Part shown: positions 49,584-61,230 of the stretch, in pieces
Position numbering within the stretch: position 1 is the stretch's first letter
Layout of the letters: the number at the start of each line of letters is the position of its first letter
NCBI GenBank assembly: GCA_030141605.1
Contig: JAQGDQ010000128.1
Coordinates: 463,771-527,770 of the forward strand
Reading direction: 5' to 3'
DNA length: 64,000 nt
Source of the DNA: Tubiluchus corallicola
Lineage: Eukaryota; Priapulida; Priapulimorpha; Priapulimorphida; Tubiluchidae
Translations under genes and position numbers: made by a program
Notes under the pieces: generated by a model
What the model was told of the DNA's origin: nothing
The model's database searches: none
The model's input: only the letters and a program-made list of their open reading frames with translations

Positions 49584-50333
49584 GTCTTTCTGGTGTGTCA
49601 TATTTGTCAACAATATTTTTTCTATTTAAGTTTAAAAAAGGCTAAGTTATTGATAACCTTGACATCTGACATTCATTTGTAAAGTTTGCTTGAAATACTA
49701 CCAACACACCATATTCATCTAGAAATTAAGTTAAGTTAAATTAACACAGAACGCGATGAAGTTATGTTGCAGCAGCTGTTTTTTATTGATTTTTTCACTG
49801 AGTTGTATTTTTGAAAGCAAACAAACATGAAACTGCTGAAAATTGTCAAATGATTTTATCAAACATACAAAACAGTAAATCTGTACACCAAGTGTTGGTC
49901 TACTTACCTGTGTATTCTTGATGTACTCATTTATTTTTTAGCTGCATTTTTATTTCCATGCCTCCATAGTTGATGCACATCCATATGCTTAGGCATTAGA
50001 GAGAAAAAGGAACACTCACTGCCAATTTTCATGTTATCTTAACCTAGCATCTTATTTGACCTCTTCAAGAATTCTTGCTTGTTACTATAAAAGTAAAAAT
50101 TTTATTCTTCATTGGATTTTGTTGTCCTTTTGTGGATATCACCGATTTTCTTTATGGCAGAAACAATGTCTGTTTAATAAGCCTGTTTTTTGCCACTATG
50201 TGTATTTAATATTCCTTATGTTAATAGGAATACTCTGTATTTAATTGGTCTAATTTCTCTATGTACACTTAATTTTTGTGGAAGTTTCATGGATATTTTT
50301 GGTTCAATTTTGTGGAAGCTTTTTTTCATACTA

Positions 50334-50823
50334 CAGTGGCCGCCGCTTATTATGGACACGGTTATTGTGGACAGCCGGTTATTGTGGACAACTCGCGAGG
50401 GACGGAATTTTCCCCTAATAAAATCCGCCGGTTAATATGGACAACCGCCGCTTAATATGGACAGCGAACATTCTTGGCACGTGAATCAGCCGTGCCAACC
50501 ACGGCCTGCGCGCATGATTGAAAAGAGCTTCCCGCTCTGCTGCCTGTGTGAGTCATTGCATCAGTCAGTTCGCCGTTTGCCGTGAGAGCTTCGAAACTGT
50601 GATAACTTCCTTCCGTTCAAGGTTGAGAGAAAAGTTTCCTGCCAAACAAACTCGTCTGACTTCTTTTCTTCAATAAAACAGGAGACGAGTTGATACAGAC
50701 AGTTTTTTGCCTTTTTTAATGAAGGGGAAGGGTCTTCATGGGTCACTTCGCTTAATATGGACAGCCGCTTAATATGGACATACACTGCTGGCCCGAGGTG
50801 TCCACAATAAGCGGCGGGCACTG
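50334..50823. mobile_element. MITE with GTGTCCA-type termini and TA target duplication
   Basis: A 490-bp element. The left end is CAGTGGCCGCCGCTTATTAT and the right end, reverse-complemented, is CAGTGCCCGCCGCTTATTGT. The ends match over about 26 bases with two mismatches and continue GGACAC. The flanks are TA at 50332-50333 and 50824-50825. Inside the left end are five direct copies of a CCGSTTAWTRTGGACA-like motif, and three copies (one inverted) are at the right end, a subterminal array as expected for transposase binding. No transposase frame. The features fit a Tc1/mariner-pogo-type non-autonomous element. Confidence 0.85.
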
Positions 50824-51004
50824 TATTAGTGAGATTCTAGCCCCATTTAGGATTCAAGTCCAAACTCTCATGCAGCTCTCTTTTTTTAGTAAAAACTGCA
50901 ACTCATTTATTAAAGTGAGAGGTTTTCTAATTCCAAACTTGGTCGATTTGCCCACTTCGTAGTCGTACCAAGATTTTGGTCAGTATGTGCTCCATACTGA
51001 ATGA

Positions 51005-51081
51005 CAGAAACCCATTCCTTACCAACCGACCTTGTAATTTTAGATTACTAAAGGTAAAATTGTGTAAGGAATGGGTTTCTG
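51005..51081. repeat. 18-bp perfect inverted repeat, hairpin with 41-base loop
   Basis: CAGAAACCCATTCCTTAC at 51005-51022 is exactly reverse-complemented at 51064-51081. It lies between two MITEs. A stem of this length is unlikely by chance in this A+T-rich context. It could be a small foldback element or a structured RNA; the long loop is not typical of a canonical microRNA precursor. Confidence 0.8.
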
Positions 51082-51411
51082 CTTATCTGGGGGTAAATTT
51101 CTGTAATACCTAGCAGTAAATTAGTTGCTTCTCAACATTTGACAATATATATTCATTGTAGTAATTATATATACTTCTTTTTATCACTTCTGCCTATGCC
51201 ATCATACGTTTCTTTTTGTCATGTATAGTTACTGCATTCTGTAAATACTGTTAAAATATAGTATGGTTGTCTTGTTATTAAATTAGCTGTACTGGTTTTT
51301 GTTGATAATGTGTAGAATATTTTAATGTAGAAAACACATTGTTTCATTATCTCTCATTAGAAGTGCAATCAATAGTGCAGTAACCTGTGATTACTGATTG
51401 CTCCACATTTA

Positions 51412-51866
51412 CCGTATTTTCCCGTGTATAAGAGACCCTTGTGTATAAGAGACCCCTTCAATTTTTAGGCAAAAATTCTGGAAAAAAGTTTTTTCAGACG
51501 GACATTTTTAGAGGGTAAAGTACAACTTTTTTCAACTCAGTGCGGTACTGAAAACAAAATAAAACCAGTTAATGTGTTGTAGAAAAAGAGTACTGGTATA
51601 TATTAAAGTGCGTACCTGCAAACCTGTAACAGGAAAAGAGAAAACGAGGAGATAATGCCTGTGTCACGATGCTTGTATTGCTTACAACCGCTTCATAGTC
51701 GAACGCGACACGCAAAACAGTTGTAGAGCACTTATTTCTTTAAAATCATTAGTGTCACAATTTATGCATCTTATTGAAAAGACTTACTCCCATGTATAAG
51801 AGACCCCCTATTTTTAAAGTGAAAATTCTGAGCAAAAAAGGGTCTCTTATACACGGGAAAATACGG
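51412..51866. mobile_element. MITE with perfect CCGTATTTTCCCGTG terminal inverted repeats
   Basis: A 455-bp element beginning CCGTATTTTCCCGTGTATAA and ending in its exact reverse complement; the match extends about 27 bases (through GAGACCC). TA flanks both sides (51410-51411, 51867-51868). Further copies of GTGTATAAGAGACCC lie near the left end, and ATGTATAAGAGACCC lies close to the right end. There is no transposase frame. Perfect repeats suggest a comparatively young insertion. Confidence 0.88.
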
Positions 51867-54743
51867 TACTTGCTTACCCCAGAGGAGAACATGTGTAAGT
51901 GATGAGTTATAAGCATGCAAACAGTGAACATTAAGCATGCAAGCTCTAGCATTATTCACGTGAGTATATAGCAATAAACATAGCGGTCAATCTGCTAGTG
52001 CGATCAGCTGCTAGTTCACATTACCATTGGTTCATGACCACTTTACACATTTTTAACTAAGTTAGGCTTTGCTGTGTCATCAGTGCATTATTTATAATAT
52101 TGCTGTTCATAAGATATTTTTTATGGTAGGGCCTGCAAAACGTGAAACGGCTGATTGCCATTGATTGTAGTACTTCAGTTATAAAAAATTAGCAACACAA
52201 AAAATAGTAATTGATAACACTTTGATAAATTGCAACCAAACGAAGTTTATTAGCCTATTCATGTCTGATCCTGACAAAATTACAGATTGATTATTTGATG
52301 AATGTTCCATTGCGAAGAACATTAAACTCATGATTAGAACACATTCAAAATTAACTTGCTGCTAAATTTAACTTGATAGGCAGCTTTGTCATAAAATGAA
52401 AATGATAGGTTATCAATAAAAGTGATAAACAAATTGTTACTGACAGTTGACTGGTCCACTAAGTGTTTAAAAATACTTAACAGGTACAATAAGCTTTAAC
52501 AAATGCACATCTTTAACAGAGGGGAGACACCTATAAACTCCATCACTCTCTGAAGTAAGAACAAGCGTGTATTCTAATTTGGTCACTTCAGTAGTACCAC
52601 TGCACTATGAAAAGAGTGTAAGAACTACACTACTAAAAATAGACTTCGGTTCAGTTAAACTTCGGTTTAAAACTGCGAGAGGCAGCATCTCACAATACAT
52701 TCTTAATCAATTAATTCAGCTTATGATCTATTTAAAAGTTGCATTTATTGAAAATATTAAAAATTCATGATTTTCTGCTTTGGATTATTTGTCAATTTTG
52801 TACAGCTGAATTAAAGTACAATTTCTTATAAAGTTTTACATTTTAGAAATATAATAACTGCACCTGATGAAAGGCCCATCATTTTAACAATATGCTGTCA
52901 ACCTGCAGTTTAAAGGTGTCTCCACAGCACAAAACACTTCCATAAACCAACCACAAATGGTCGCACTGTTTGTCACACAGTTTGCATACAACGCTAGAAC
53001 AATGATATAATTATTTTTACAATTCAAATTTACAGAATTTAACTATTTACATAGTCATTTATACATATTCTGTATAATTAAGATCACTCGCATTGCTTAA
53101 ATACACACGTACATAACAATGCATCTATATTAATAAATGGAGGCATTTCCAAAATTCTCAGAAATCAATAAAAGGCAACAAAGTCCAAGTATGACAACTA
53201 CATTTACAACATAATAATAGATCTACAATAACGCATTTTAACTAAATGTGCATTGCTCATGCAAAGCAATTTGCTTAGTATGATTAAATTGGTCAAGAGA
53301 TTGTGTATCCTTTGATTTAATGTATCTAGCAGATTTGAAACTATAAATGGCTGTACATAAATTTTAGTATTTCATAGATAACATCTATAAGTATTCTACT
53401 ACAACATAAAGAAGAAAATCAAGTGACTATTTCAACAGAATTTTCGAATTCATAATAACTTGCATGGAAACCAAAAAATGTTCCCATCCACTAAACTTAA
53501 TTACACTCAAAACAATAACATCAGTCTATCGAAAAAAACTTATAGAGTTCTTTATATTTGCAAGACAAATAAGCTGTAAGCACCAATTAATGCAAGGTTG
53601 AAAAGAGAACTGTTTAAAATTTAAAAATGTGATTGATGGAAAATTTGTCCGAAAAATGTGTTGCTATGTTTCAGCACATACAGAAGAATAGCTCTCCAGA
53701 TAGTCGCAAGACATTCACGAGTGTTCGACGTTTGTCGCCAAAAGGTCGCTGGCTTGAGCAACATATTTTGAAATGTTTAAAGCTTGTCACAAGACTTCCC
53801 ACCTTGTCAAAAGTTCTCCAAATTGTTGAAAAATTATCTAAACATGCGCCAAACCTGTACAAATATCTCGCAAATTATTCACAATATTCATCAACAATTT
53901 CCAATTCCGCAAAAACTTCAAGACGCTTTTAAGAATCTCGCTACAATTTTTGCGACTGTTTTCGAATATTCTGGCAACATTTTGGAGAACCTCAGTTGTC
54001 CCACACTTCTTTCTGTGAAGTGGCCGTGAAATGATTGCAATCGTGCAACATTCAAAATGCCACATAAGTGTCACAGAAGTCGCCAAACGTGGGCAAACTT
54101 GTCGTACAAACTCTGGAAAAAACAACCTTAAATTCGCAAAAATGTGAAAATTGAGGGAAATCATTTAGAACTTTGCAGGAATGATTTGCGATAAAACACA
54201 GTTGCGGTAATTTTTTGGCGAGTGTTAGACTTTTCAACACTCACAGAAAAGTTGCAGTCCGCCCGTGAAACCCTGCCTTTAGTGATTTAAAGTTTTTTTA
54301 TTAATTTGTTAGTTAGTTTGATTTAGTTTTTAGTTTAAACAGGATTTACATTTTTATGAAAAATGACAGACATCTTTGACAAATTGATGAAGCAGATTAA
54401 AAATAAACACTAACAACTCGGAACATGTCAAAATAATAAAGTGTTAGAAGTAATTGCAAAACAAATTGCTACATATATGTCATGAGAAAGTCACAACTAC
54501 TTTAAACTGTTGTAATAAAAATAGTCAATGCCATACTGTGAACATGTGGCATGTAGATATCATAAATTATATGTAGACCCAACAAATCTAGCCGCAGCAT
54601 GAGCAATAATAGACGTACCATAATCTTAAAAATTAAATGACAGCAAATGATTCGTTTTCTACAAAATGAATCTGCTACGATCTAGTATAGACTGTAGAAT
54701 GAAAATATGGAATGTCTTAACAAAACACAAAAAACGTTAATCA

Positions 54744-54749
54744 TTTATT
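54744..54749 (-). terminator. Candidate WDR20 polyadenylation signal
   Basis: The minus-strand reading is AATAAA, about 100 bases downstream of the stop in the proposed terminal WDR20 exon. It supports that exon as the real 3' end. Confidence 0.5.
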
Positions 54750-54849
54750 ACTTATTTAACAGTGACTATCAAGACAAAAACTTGCTTAAATCACACACTG
54801 AAGTGCTTGTTGATATGGCAATGCAGGCGGATGCGAAAGAACCAATATG

Positions 54850-57800
54850 TTAGACCACTGTTCCACCCAACATGGATACACCGTTCGTTGGGGCAGCTAT
54901 CAAGTTGCCCTGCTGTTGTTGTTGCGGCGTTGTTAATCCAGGCTGCAAACATTAGAAAACAAAAAACCCATGAACAAACACAATTTTAGTTAGAACTTGC
55001 AATAGGTCAAAATTGATTATGAAATTACAGTTATGAAAAGGCAGCCAAGTTGTTGTTTTTCTAAATTCACATTCACTATTTAATTAAATCTAAGATAAAT
55101 AATAAAAAGACTAATAACAGGAGGAGAGAAATTCGAAAATTTCTAAAAAATGCAGTTTGCTAGCTTTAGCTTATCAGCTGACATAAAATTTAGGCTAAAC
55201 AATGTTTTCACATTAAGCTAACTAGTGTAATTTATAATTATGACTTTTTTTATTGCAATTTACAGCATAAATTCATGATCATATCAAAGTTGTGAACTTT
55301 GGAAGTATATCATGCATTGCTTCAGGAAGCATAAAATGCACAGCTGCCAAAAGGGAAAAAGAATGAAATGACTCTAGATAGTACACAATAGTGACAGTTC
55401 AGCTACTAATTTAGTTGAACCGTAAGTATTAATTTGAAAACAACCAATGCATTTCCTACATTTTAAAGGTTTTTGGAGACTCCAAATGGAACTAAGCCTG
55501 ATAACTACATGGGATTCTTGAATGTGTAGCATTAGATAATTTACTTAACACTAATGAGCTTCAAATTTGGACTTTGAATGAATCTTGATATGACAACTCA
55601 GCTACTCAGTACACACAATTGAAAAGATGGTTGTCACTGCACTTCAGCTTAGTGTTTATAAAAGGATTTATGATTTTTCTTTTATCTAGTTAATTATGCT
55701 AAAATATTAAATGCAAACTGTCAAAACAAATTTAAACACTAAACTCAAAAAAGAGGAAATAAAATAAAACTACAAAATGAAATTTACAGTTTTGTGTTTA
55801 ATTCTAGAATCTGTAAAGAAAGCAAGTACAGTATAATTAAAGTGCACGTGCACATATGTATATTTTACATAGTGCACGGCTATCGGTAAAATGATTTGGC
55901 AGATCTATGTGCTTAATATCCGCTGTTCTGCTTTGAGCATTAACTTGCTCAAAAAAATATAAAAGTCATTGATGAAGAGCCAACAGACAATTCACAAACA
56001 TTTATAAAATGACAGGCCATAGTTAAAATAAAGGAGTGGCAAAACTTTAGTGGTAAAATCTGAAAGCCCAACGCACTTTTGAGTCAACAAATTTTACAGC
56101 AAATTTTCTGTCAAACTTTTGTGTAGTCTGGAGCTAAGCCCAAATTCTTATACTCTACATTTAACAACTCTAAGTAAGTGATTTATTTTCTCATTGTCTG
56201 CACTCATTTGCCAACTTTCGTTAAAATGAATCATTTTGCCATTTATACGTACCACTTTCCCTGGACGTGCCCATGTTAGAACGCAACCTTCTTGACAGGC
56301 TGTTACTATGCAGTCCTCGTGGAAGCTCAGTGCTGTGAGCCGTTCATGTGATATCTTCTTGCACACGAGAGCCTCAAGCATCGGTGCCTCGTCAAGTCGT
56401 GGACACATAGATGTACCATAACACTTATAACACTCGTCTAATGATTTTGTGCTAGAGTTTACAGAGTTTGCCTTGTGTACACTTTTGCTAGCTAAACTAA
56501 AATGCCTCTTGTGCTCTTTGTCCTTCTTGTCACCGAGGGTTAATGACGCAAACTTGTGCGTCAGACTGGTTGACACAGTTGCTGTGTGCAGATTTCCATC
56601 TCCAATGGGAGAGTCTTTGACAGGCACAGCATTATTAGTTGAGTAACTGTTGCATTTCGAGCTTGCAGCAGCTGCTAGATGCGTACTAGTGCGATTACGA
56701 GGAGGAGGATGCCTTATAACATCCTCTGTCAAATCCCACAAACACAACTGTGTGTCCTGACCAACAGAACCAAAACGATAAGATGTTAGGTTGTGCGGAA
56801 CTCCCTGTAAAGTTTGACTATCTGTAGAATTTCTGTTAGATGCTGATGTGTTAACAGTGCATATATAGGAATCCGTTAACGTTGTGGTGTGGTTTGGCCT
56901 GCAGTTAGCTGCTGCTGACAAGTCCTCATCACTCATCTCATAATTATTATCACAGTTTGTCCCAATCACTGTTGTGTATTCGTCAAATGCAACAACGCTT
57001 ACATATGACTTGTGTCCAGAGCCGCGAGCGACAACACGTTTCTCAACGAATGACCAAACAGTTACAAGATCATCTTCGCCACCAACAACGATGTATTTGC
57101 TATCTGGGCTCCACGAAACACATAGCAAACCACCAAAATAGCTTCGCATCCCACCTACGTAGTCCATAGTGTCATAGTTGAATACACGGAGGTAACCATC
57201 TTGACTAACAACGGCTAAATACTTGAAGCATGGCGAAAATTCAAACTCACAAATCGCACCATCTCCAATTACCCACCTATACAAAGGATTACGAGTAGTT
57301 TTCGTTTTACACGTATGGACCGAATAGCTTTCACCCTGCTTAAAGATTTGGTAGTGGGGTGCAGTAGTACCACAAGGTAAGCCTTCATTGTACACATACA
57401 TCTGACCACTGGTATGTGCCACCAAGAACTGGTTAGTTGATCCCGGAATCCATCGCAAGCAAGTTACTTTGGATTTATCTATTAAACGCTGCAAAAAAGC
57501 AAAATTTGTAGTTAAAGCAAAAGCGGCCCCTATCTTAAACTGTAGGTCAAAACAATCTACTCTTCAAAATATTTTTCAAAAATATACACTATTTTTTTCA
57601 AAGATGACTTACGTGAAGGAATTATTACCACACAAATACAACTTCGCTGTTACATGCATTTCGCCATTCGCTAGTTAGACGGGCACCATCACCTGCACTT
57701 CGGAAATGCATTATACAAAAACAGGTACTGTACCTCTCAGTAACAGATGTGTTAGTTTCTGGCGAGCACACCCGTAAATTTGAAATTTGAATTTTTATCT

Positions 57801-60800
57801 TAAAAGATGCCTAGTTTTAATACAACACACTGACTGAATATCTTAGAGTAGCACTGTACTTCAATTTTCACTTTTGCAACAAGTGCAACAAGCTCGTAGC
57901 ATATTTTTGTTATTGAAAATTATGTTAGTTTGTAATGTCATCAATAGTTGTGCTCGCCCGCCGTTAATTAAGGCATTAATCAATTATCAGAAACACTTTT
58001 GCAGTATTAATTGTGTTAAAATGTATACTTTTTATCGGACTTGAAAATGGGATAGTATATGAAAAATCATCCTGTCTTCCTTTAACTAGAACCTTTTAAA
58101 AACAAGATGACAAGTGATGCAAGTCAGCTTCAAAAACCAAAGCGAATCAGTTCAACTTCGCTGGCTTAGTGCCAACTAACATAGAAAACAACTTATAAAA
58201 GCAGAACGTACTAGCAATAACTCAAATTCGTAAAAGTAAATGATCACGAAAAAATATCAAAACACTTTCATAGACAACACAAGATCCATTTCACGCTGCC
58301 TCTTGACTTTGTAAAAAGTTTTAATGACATGGGTTTATCTTAAAACTCATCAACAACTTATAACCCTTTATAAGATGCCTACCCAAACAAACAAGGCATA
58401 AACAATTTAAAATAATCGAAAAGCTGTAATTCATGCGAAGCGCGTTGATTACAGTCAAACCTGCTGTAAGGCCTACCTGTCTTAATGCCCAAATTTTTAG
58501 CAAAACAATGGCTATATCTGCATATATATGTATGCATTAACGCATCTCGTTATGATGCTAAACTCGCTTAATGTGAACTCTCTTTGCTGTCCTAGAGCAG
58601 ACGATATAAAGAGATATCACTGCATACTCATACATGTATATACTCTTTCAATTAAGCTCATTTTCAGCTGTTATACTATTGTTTAAAAATGAATATGCCA
58701 TTTTAGAAGTGACTTGTAAGTCTTCAAGCTACACCGTTTAACCTACCTCTTCATTAAATAGTTTGCTGGTCTCTTTTCGTATCGGGTCAATTAGCTGGAC
58801 CTGACCGGCAGAAAAACCGACTAGTAGTGAAGCAGATTCACTAGTAGAGGTCAATTTATTGAAATCATGGCAGGTGGGTGACGTTCCTTTGTACACTCGT
58901 TTATCTACTGGTTTGTTCAAGTCAGCTGCCTGAAAAGTAAATGAATGCACATGTTATGTCAGTCCAATGCAGAATTTGTTGAAATAGGAAATCTTTGAAC
59001 ATGGAATTTCATGAAATAAACATTTAGATTAAGTAAAGTGCAACTGGCTACAAATTCTAACTTGTGACAGTTTTTATTTGTAAAAAATTTAGTCCATATC
59101 CAGAACAGGGTTCTTCTGCTTGCATACCGTTTTTTGAGAATTTGCTTGTCAATGTTTGCAGCTGTACTTGCAAAGTAATTGACTTTTCAATTGACATTTA
59201 AAAAGTTCAACACAATTTTGTCACTATGTTAAAAGGATAAACCCAGCTCTGACAATGCGTGATGTCAATTTGCTTCAAAATTTTTTAAAGCTATAGTGAC
59301 CCTCAAACTCATAATTTTGATTACTTGATTCATTACAAAATAAATTTTATACAACAAAAAATGCAATGGTATTTATATTTTCATATTATGCTATTAACGT
59401 ATACCTTATATTATATATTTAGACAATCGAGAGAGCAGCACAATGAACAATAATTTAAACAAAAGTACTATCGAAGATTCCAGACTGTCCATTTGTTACA
59501 CTTGACGTATTAATATTTTTTAAACTTTGCAGCAACAGATTTAGACTTAACTAATCAAGTTTACCTTCTTTTCTTACATTCACCTAAGATCATATTGACA
59601 CATGTACATATCACACGACTAAAGCAAGAATTATGCACGTAATTAGCGCAAAAGACGTTAATGTACTACATTCAGATTCTGGCACGATTCACAAAAACTT
59701 TCAGTTTACATTTTGCTGGGCTTGTAAATCATTCACTTCAGATTCGCTAGATGAAAGGTTCATTTAAAATAATTTTAAAAATTAATTTTTGATATGAAAA
59801 ACTTCAGAGAATATTAGGCTAGGCAATAGAGATTAAATATAATCTTCAGCAATGAGTCCAAGTCGAGTATTGAGTCCAGGTATATTTGGAACTTCAATTC
59901 TTCCTATTTTTCAAGCTTGAGCCTAAAACCTAAATCCAAGTCAAAGATCAAAGACTCGATAATTATTAATTAACCGCAGTCCCAGTTAAAAATTCATGCT
60001 TTTAAATGTTTGATTGAAAATAGGCATTAAAATACTAATGACTACCGTTACCCAATGGCGTAGCTAATCATTGCAAATTTGTTTTGCAATTTGTGGTTTC
60101 ATATCCATTTAATTAAATTCAAGTTGCATTGAGAAAAACAATCCGGTAAAAGCAAAACTTCATCAAATAAGGAAAACAGTTTAAATACAGAAATTACTAA
60201 ATTATATAATTATTTCAACAGTGGATAATTTTTTATTGCAATTTTAATTTGGTATGTTTTCTTTTTTCTAGGTGCCCCTCAAGTTTTCATTATTGTATCC
60301 ATCTGAGGCTGTCTTGTAATACAACTAGTTTTGTATAGTTGCTCACACCAAAATTTTATTTCTTTAAACTAGCATTATGTTTTCTGAAATAACCTATTTC
60401 ACACTGTACAATTCAGCATAACTGGAGAGGTGAGTAAAAAGACTTTAGCTCTTCTTGCAAATACATTTTATTACATTTTCTCATGAAATGGAGTGTTGGC
60501 ACTAGGTAGCCAACTTGGCACTATTCGGTAGTCAACATCGTGCACAGTGAGATGGAGTGAACCTCAGCAGAGCGAACATGGGGGACTGCACTGTGATGAA
60601 GCGCACCTCGGTGGGTATTGCCCCCAGAGTATTGGTACCGTAGGCATGTATTCTGACGAAAATGATTCCACTAAGGTATCCAGTTACTACCCAGCCAGTT
60701 ACACACCACCGAGCTATACTCTGCTGCAGTACAGGTTTACACGTATTCCACCAAGGTACACTCCATTACACCATACAGCGCCTCACTTCATTGCGGTACA

Positions 60801-61230
60801 TTCCCCCTTAGTACACTCTTCGGAGGTTCATTCCGCCAAGGCGCACGACAACATCATAAACAGCGCCGCGGTAAAACGGCGATCATTAAACAGTCAAATG
60901 CATATGAATTGACTAATGTTATACATGTTACGAATAGGGAGAAAAATATCCAAAAAAGCTTTTGATTACCTTTCGGATACCCTTGTATGTATAACAATAC
61001 AATTCTTTGACAACGTTGAAAACAACAAGCGTCCTGTCACATTTATCACCATTACCAGGGTCATTCAAAGTTATAAAAGAAACCTTCACGGGCATAGTTC
61101 CTTGCGCGTTGTAGCCTATTCTGTTTGGTCTCGAATACTCTGACAACGACATTAGTTTATAGGTTCCTTCTCTGGTAATAAATTGTGTTTTTAAATCTTC
61201 TTTGCCCCCTCCCTCACTCGTCGTCGCCAT
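54850..61230 (-). CDS. WDR20: WD repeat-containing protein 20 (USP12/USP46 deubiquitinase adaptor)
   Basis: Proposed exons on the minus strand: 61230-60970, 58929-58747, 57488-56253 and 54942-54850, all phase 0, giving 590 residues plus TAA (human WDR20 about 569). The N-terminus MATTSEGGGKEDLKTQFITR and SLSEYSRPNRIGYNAQG match WDR20. Exon 2 has KRVYKGTSPTCHDFNKLTST and LLVGFSAGQVQLIDPIRKET. Exon 3 holds the propeller: TCGTTAPHYQIFKQGESYSVHT-type sequence, YFGGLLCVSWSPDSKYIVVG, GEDDLVTVWSF, YRFGSVGQDTQLCLWDLTED and VTACQEGCVLTWARPGKV. WDR20 is known to bind and activate the USP12/46-UAF1 complex. The last exon (30 residues, PGLTTPQQQQQ to GGTVV) follows a GTACGT donor after PGKV. If that donor is not used, the frame runs on 34 codons to a stop at 56148. 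The first three exons are certain; the last is probable. Confidence 0.92.
58452..58622. mobile_element. Possible pogo/Tigger-like MITE in a WDR20 intron
   Basis: The left end CAGTCAAACCTGCTGTAAGG, preceded by TA, and the right end, reverse-complemented CAGTGATATCTCTTTATATC, form weak terminal inverted repeats of the Tigger type. The right flank is CATA and not TA directly, and the inner sequence is diverged. About 171 bp. Only tentative. Confidence 0.35.
60540..60870. repeat. Degenerate G+C-richer minisatellite-like block in WDR20 intron 1
   Basis: Variants of CCACCAAGGTACACTCC / GGTACATTCCCC recur irregularly (for example ATTCCACCAAGGTACACTCC, TTGCGGTACATTCCCC, TTCCGCCAAGGCGCAC). The base composition differs from the surrounding intron. 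A 121-codon open frame crosses it but has a simple-repeat composition and no recognisable domain, so it is not called as a gene. It could also be a decayed mobile element. Confidence 0.4.

Larger units (their letters stand above)
49584..54849. other. Convergent intergenic interval between ISCA2 (+) and WDR20 (-)
   Basis: It holds the ISCA2 3' UTR, two well-bounded MITEs (50334-50823 and 51412-51866), a long-stem hairpin between them (51005-51081), and the WDR20 3' end. In 51870-54740 I see only A+T-rich sequence. A slightly different stretch at about 53650-54280 is rich in TTGCGA/GTCGC words and has open frames on both strands, but no recognisable domain. Confidence 0.55.

Noticed and set aside
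53633-53932. 99-codon frame and overlapping antisense frames near 54 kb
   Set aside because: Overlapping frames on both strands with no family resemblance. Treated as non-coding, possibly repeat-derived.
60547-60912. 121-codon open frame in WDR20 intron 1
   Set aside because: It crosses a degenerate repeat block, has simple-sequence composition and shows no recognisable domain.
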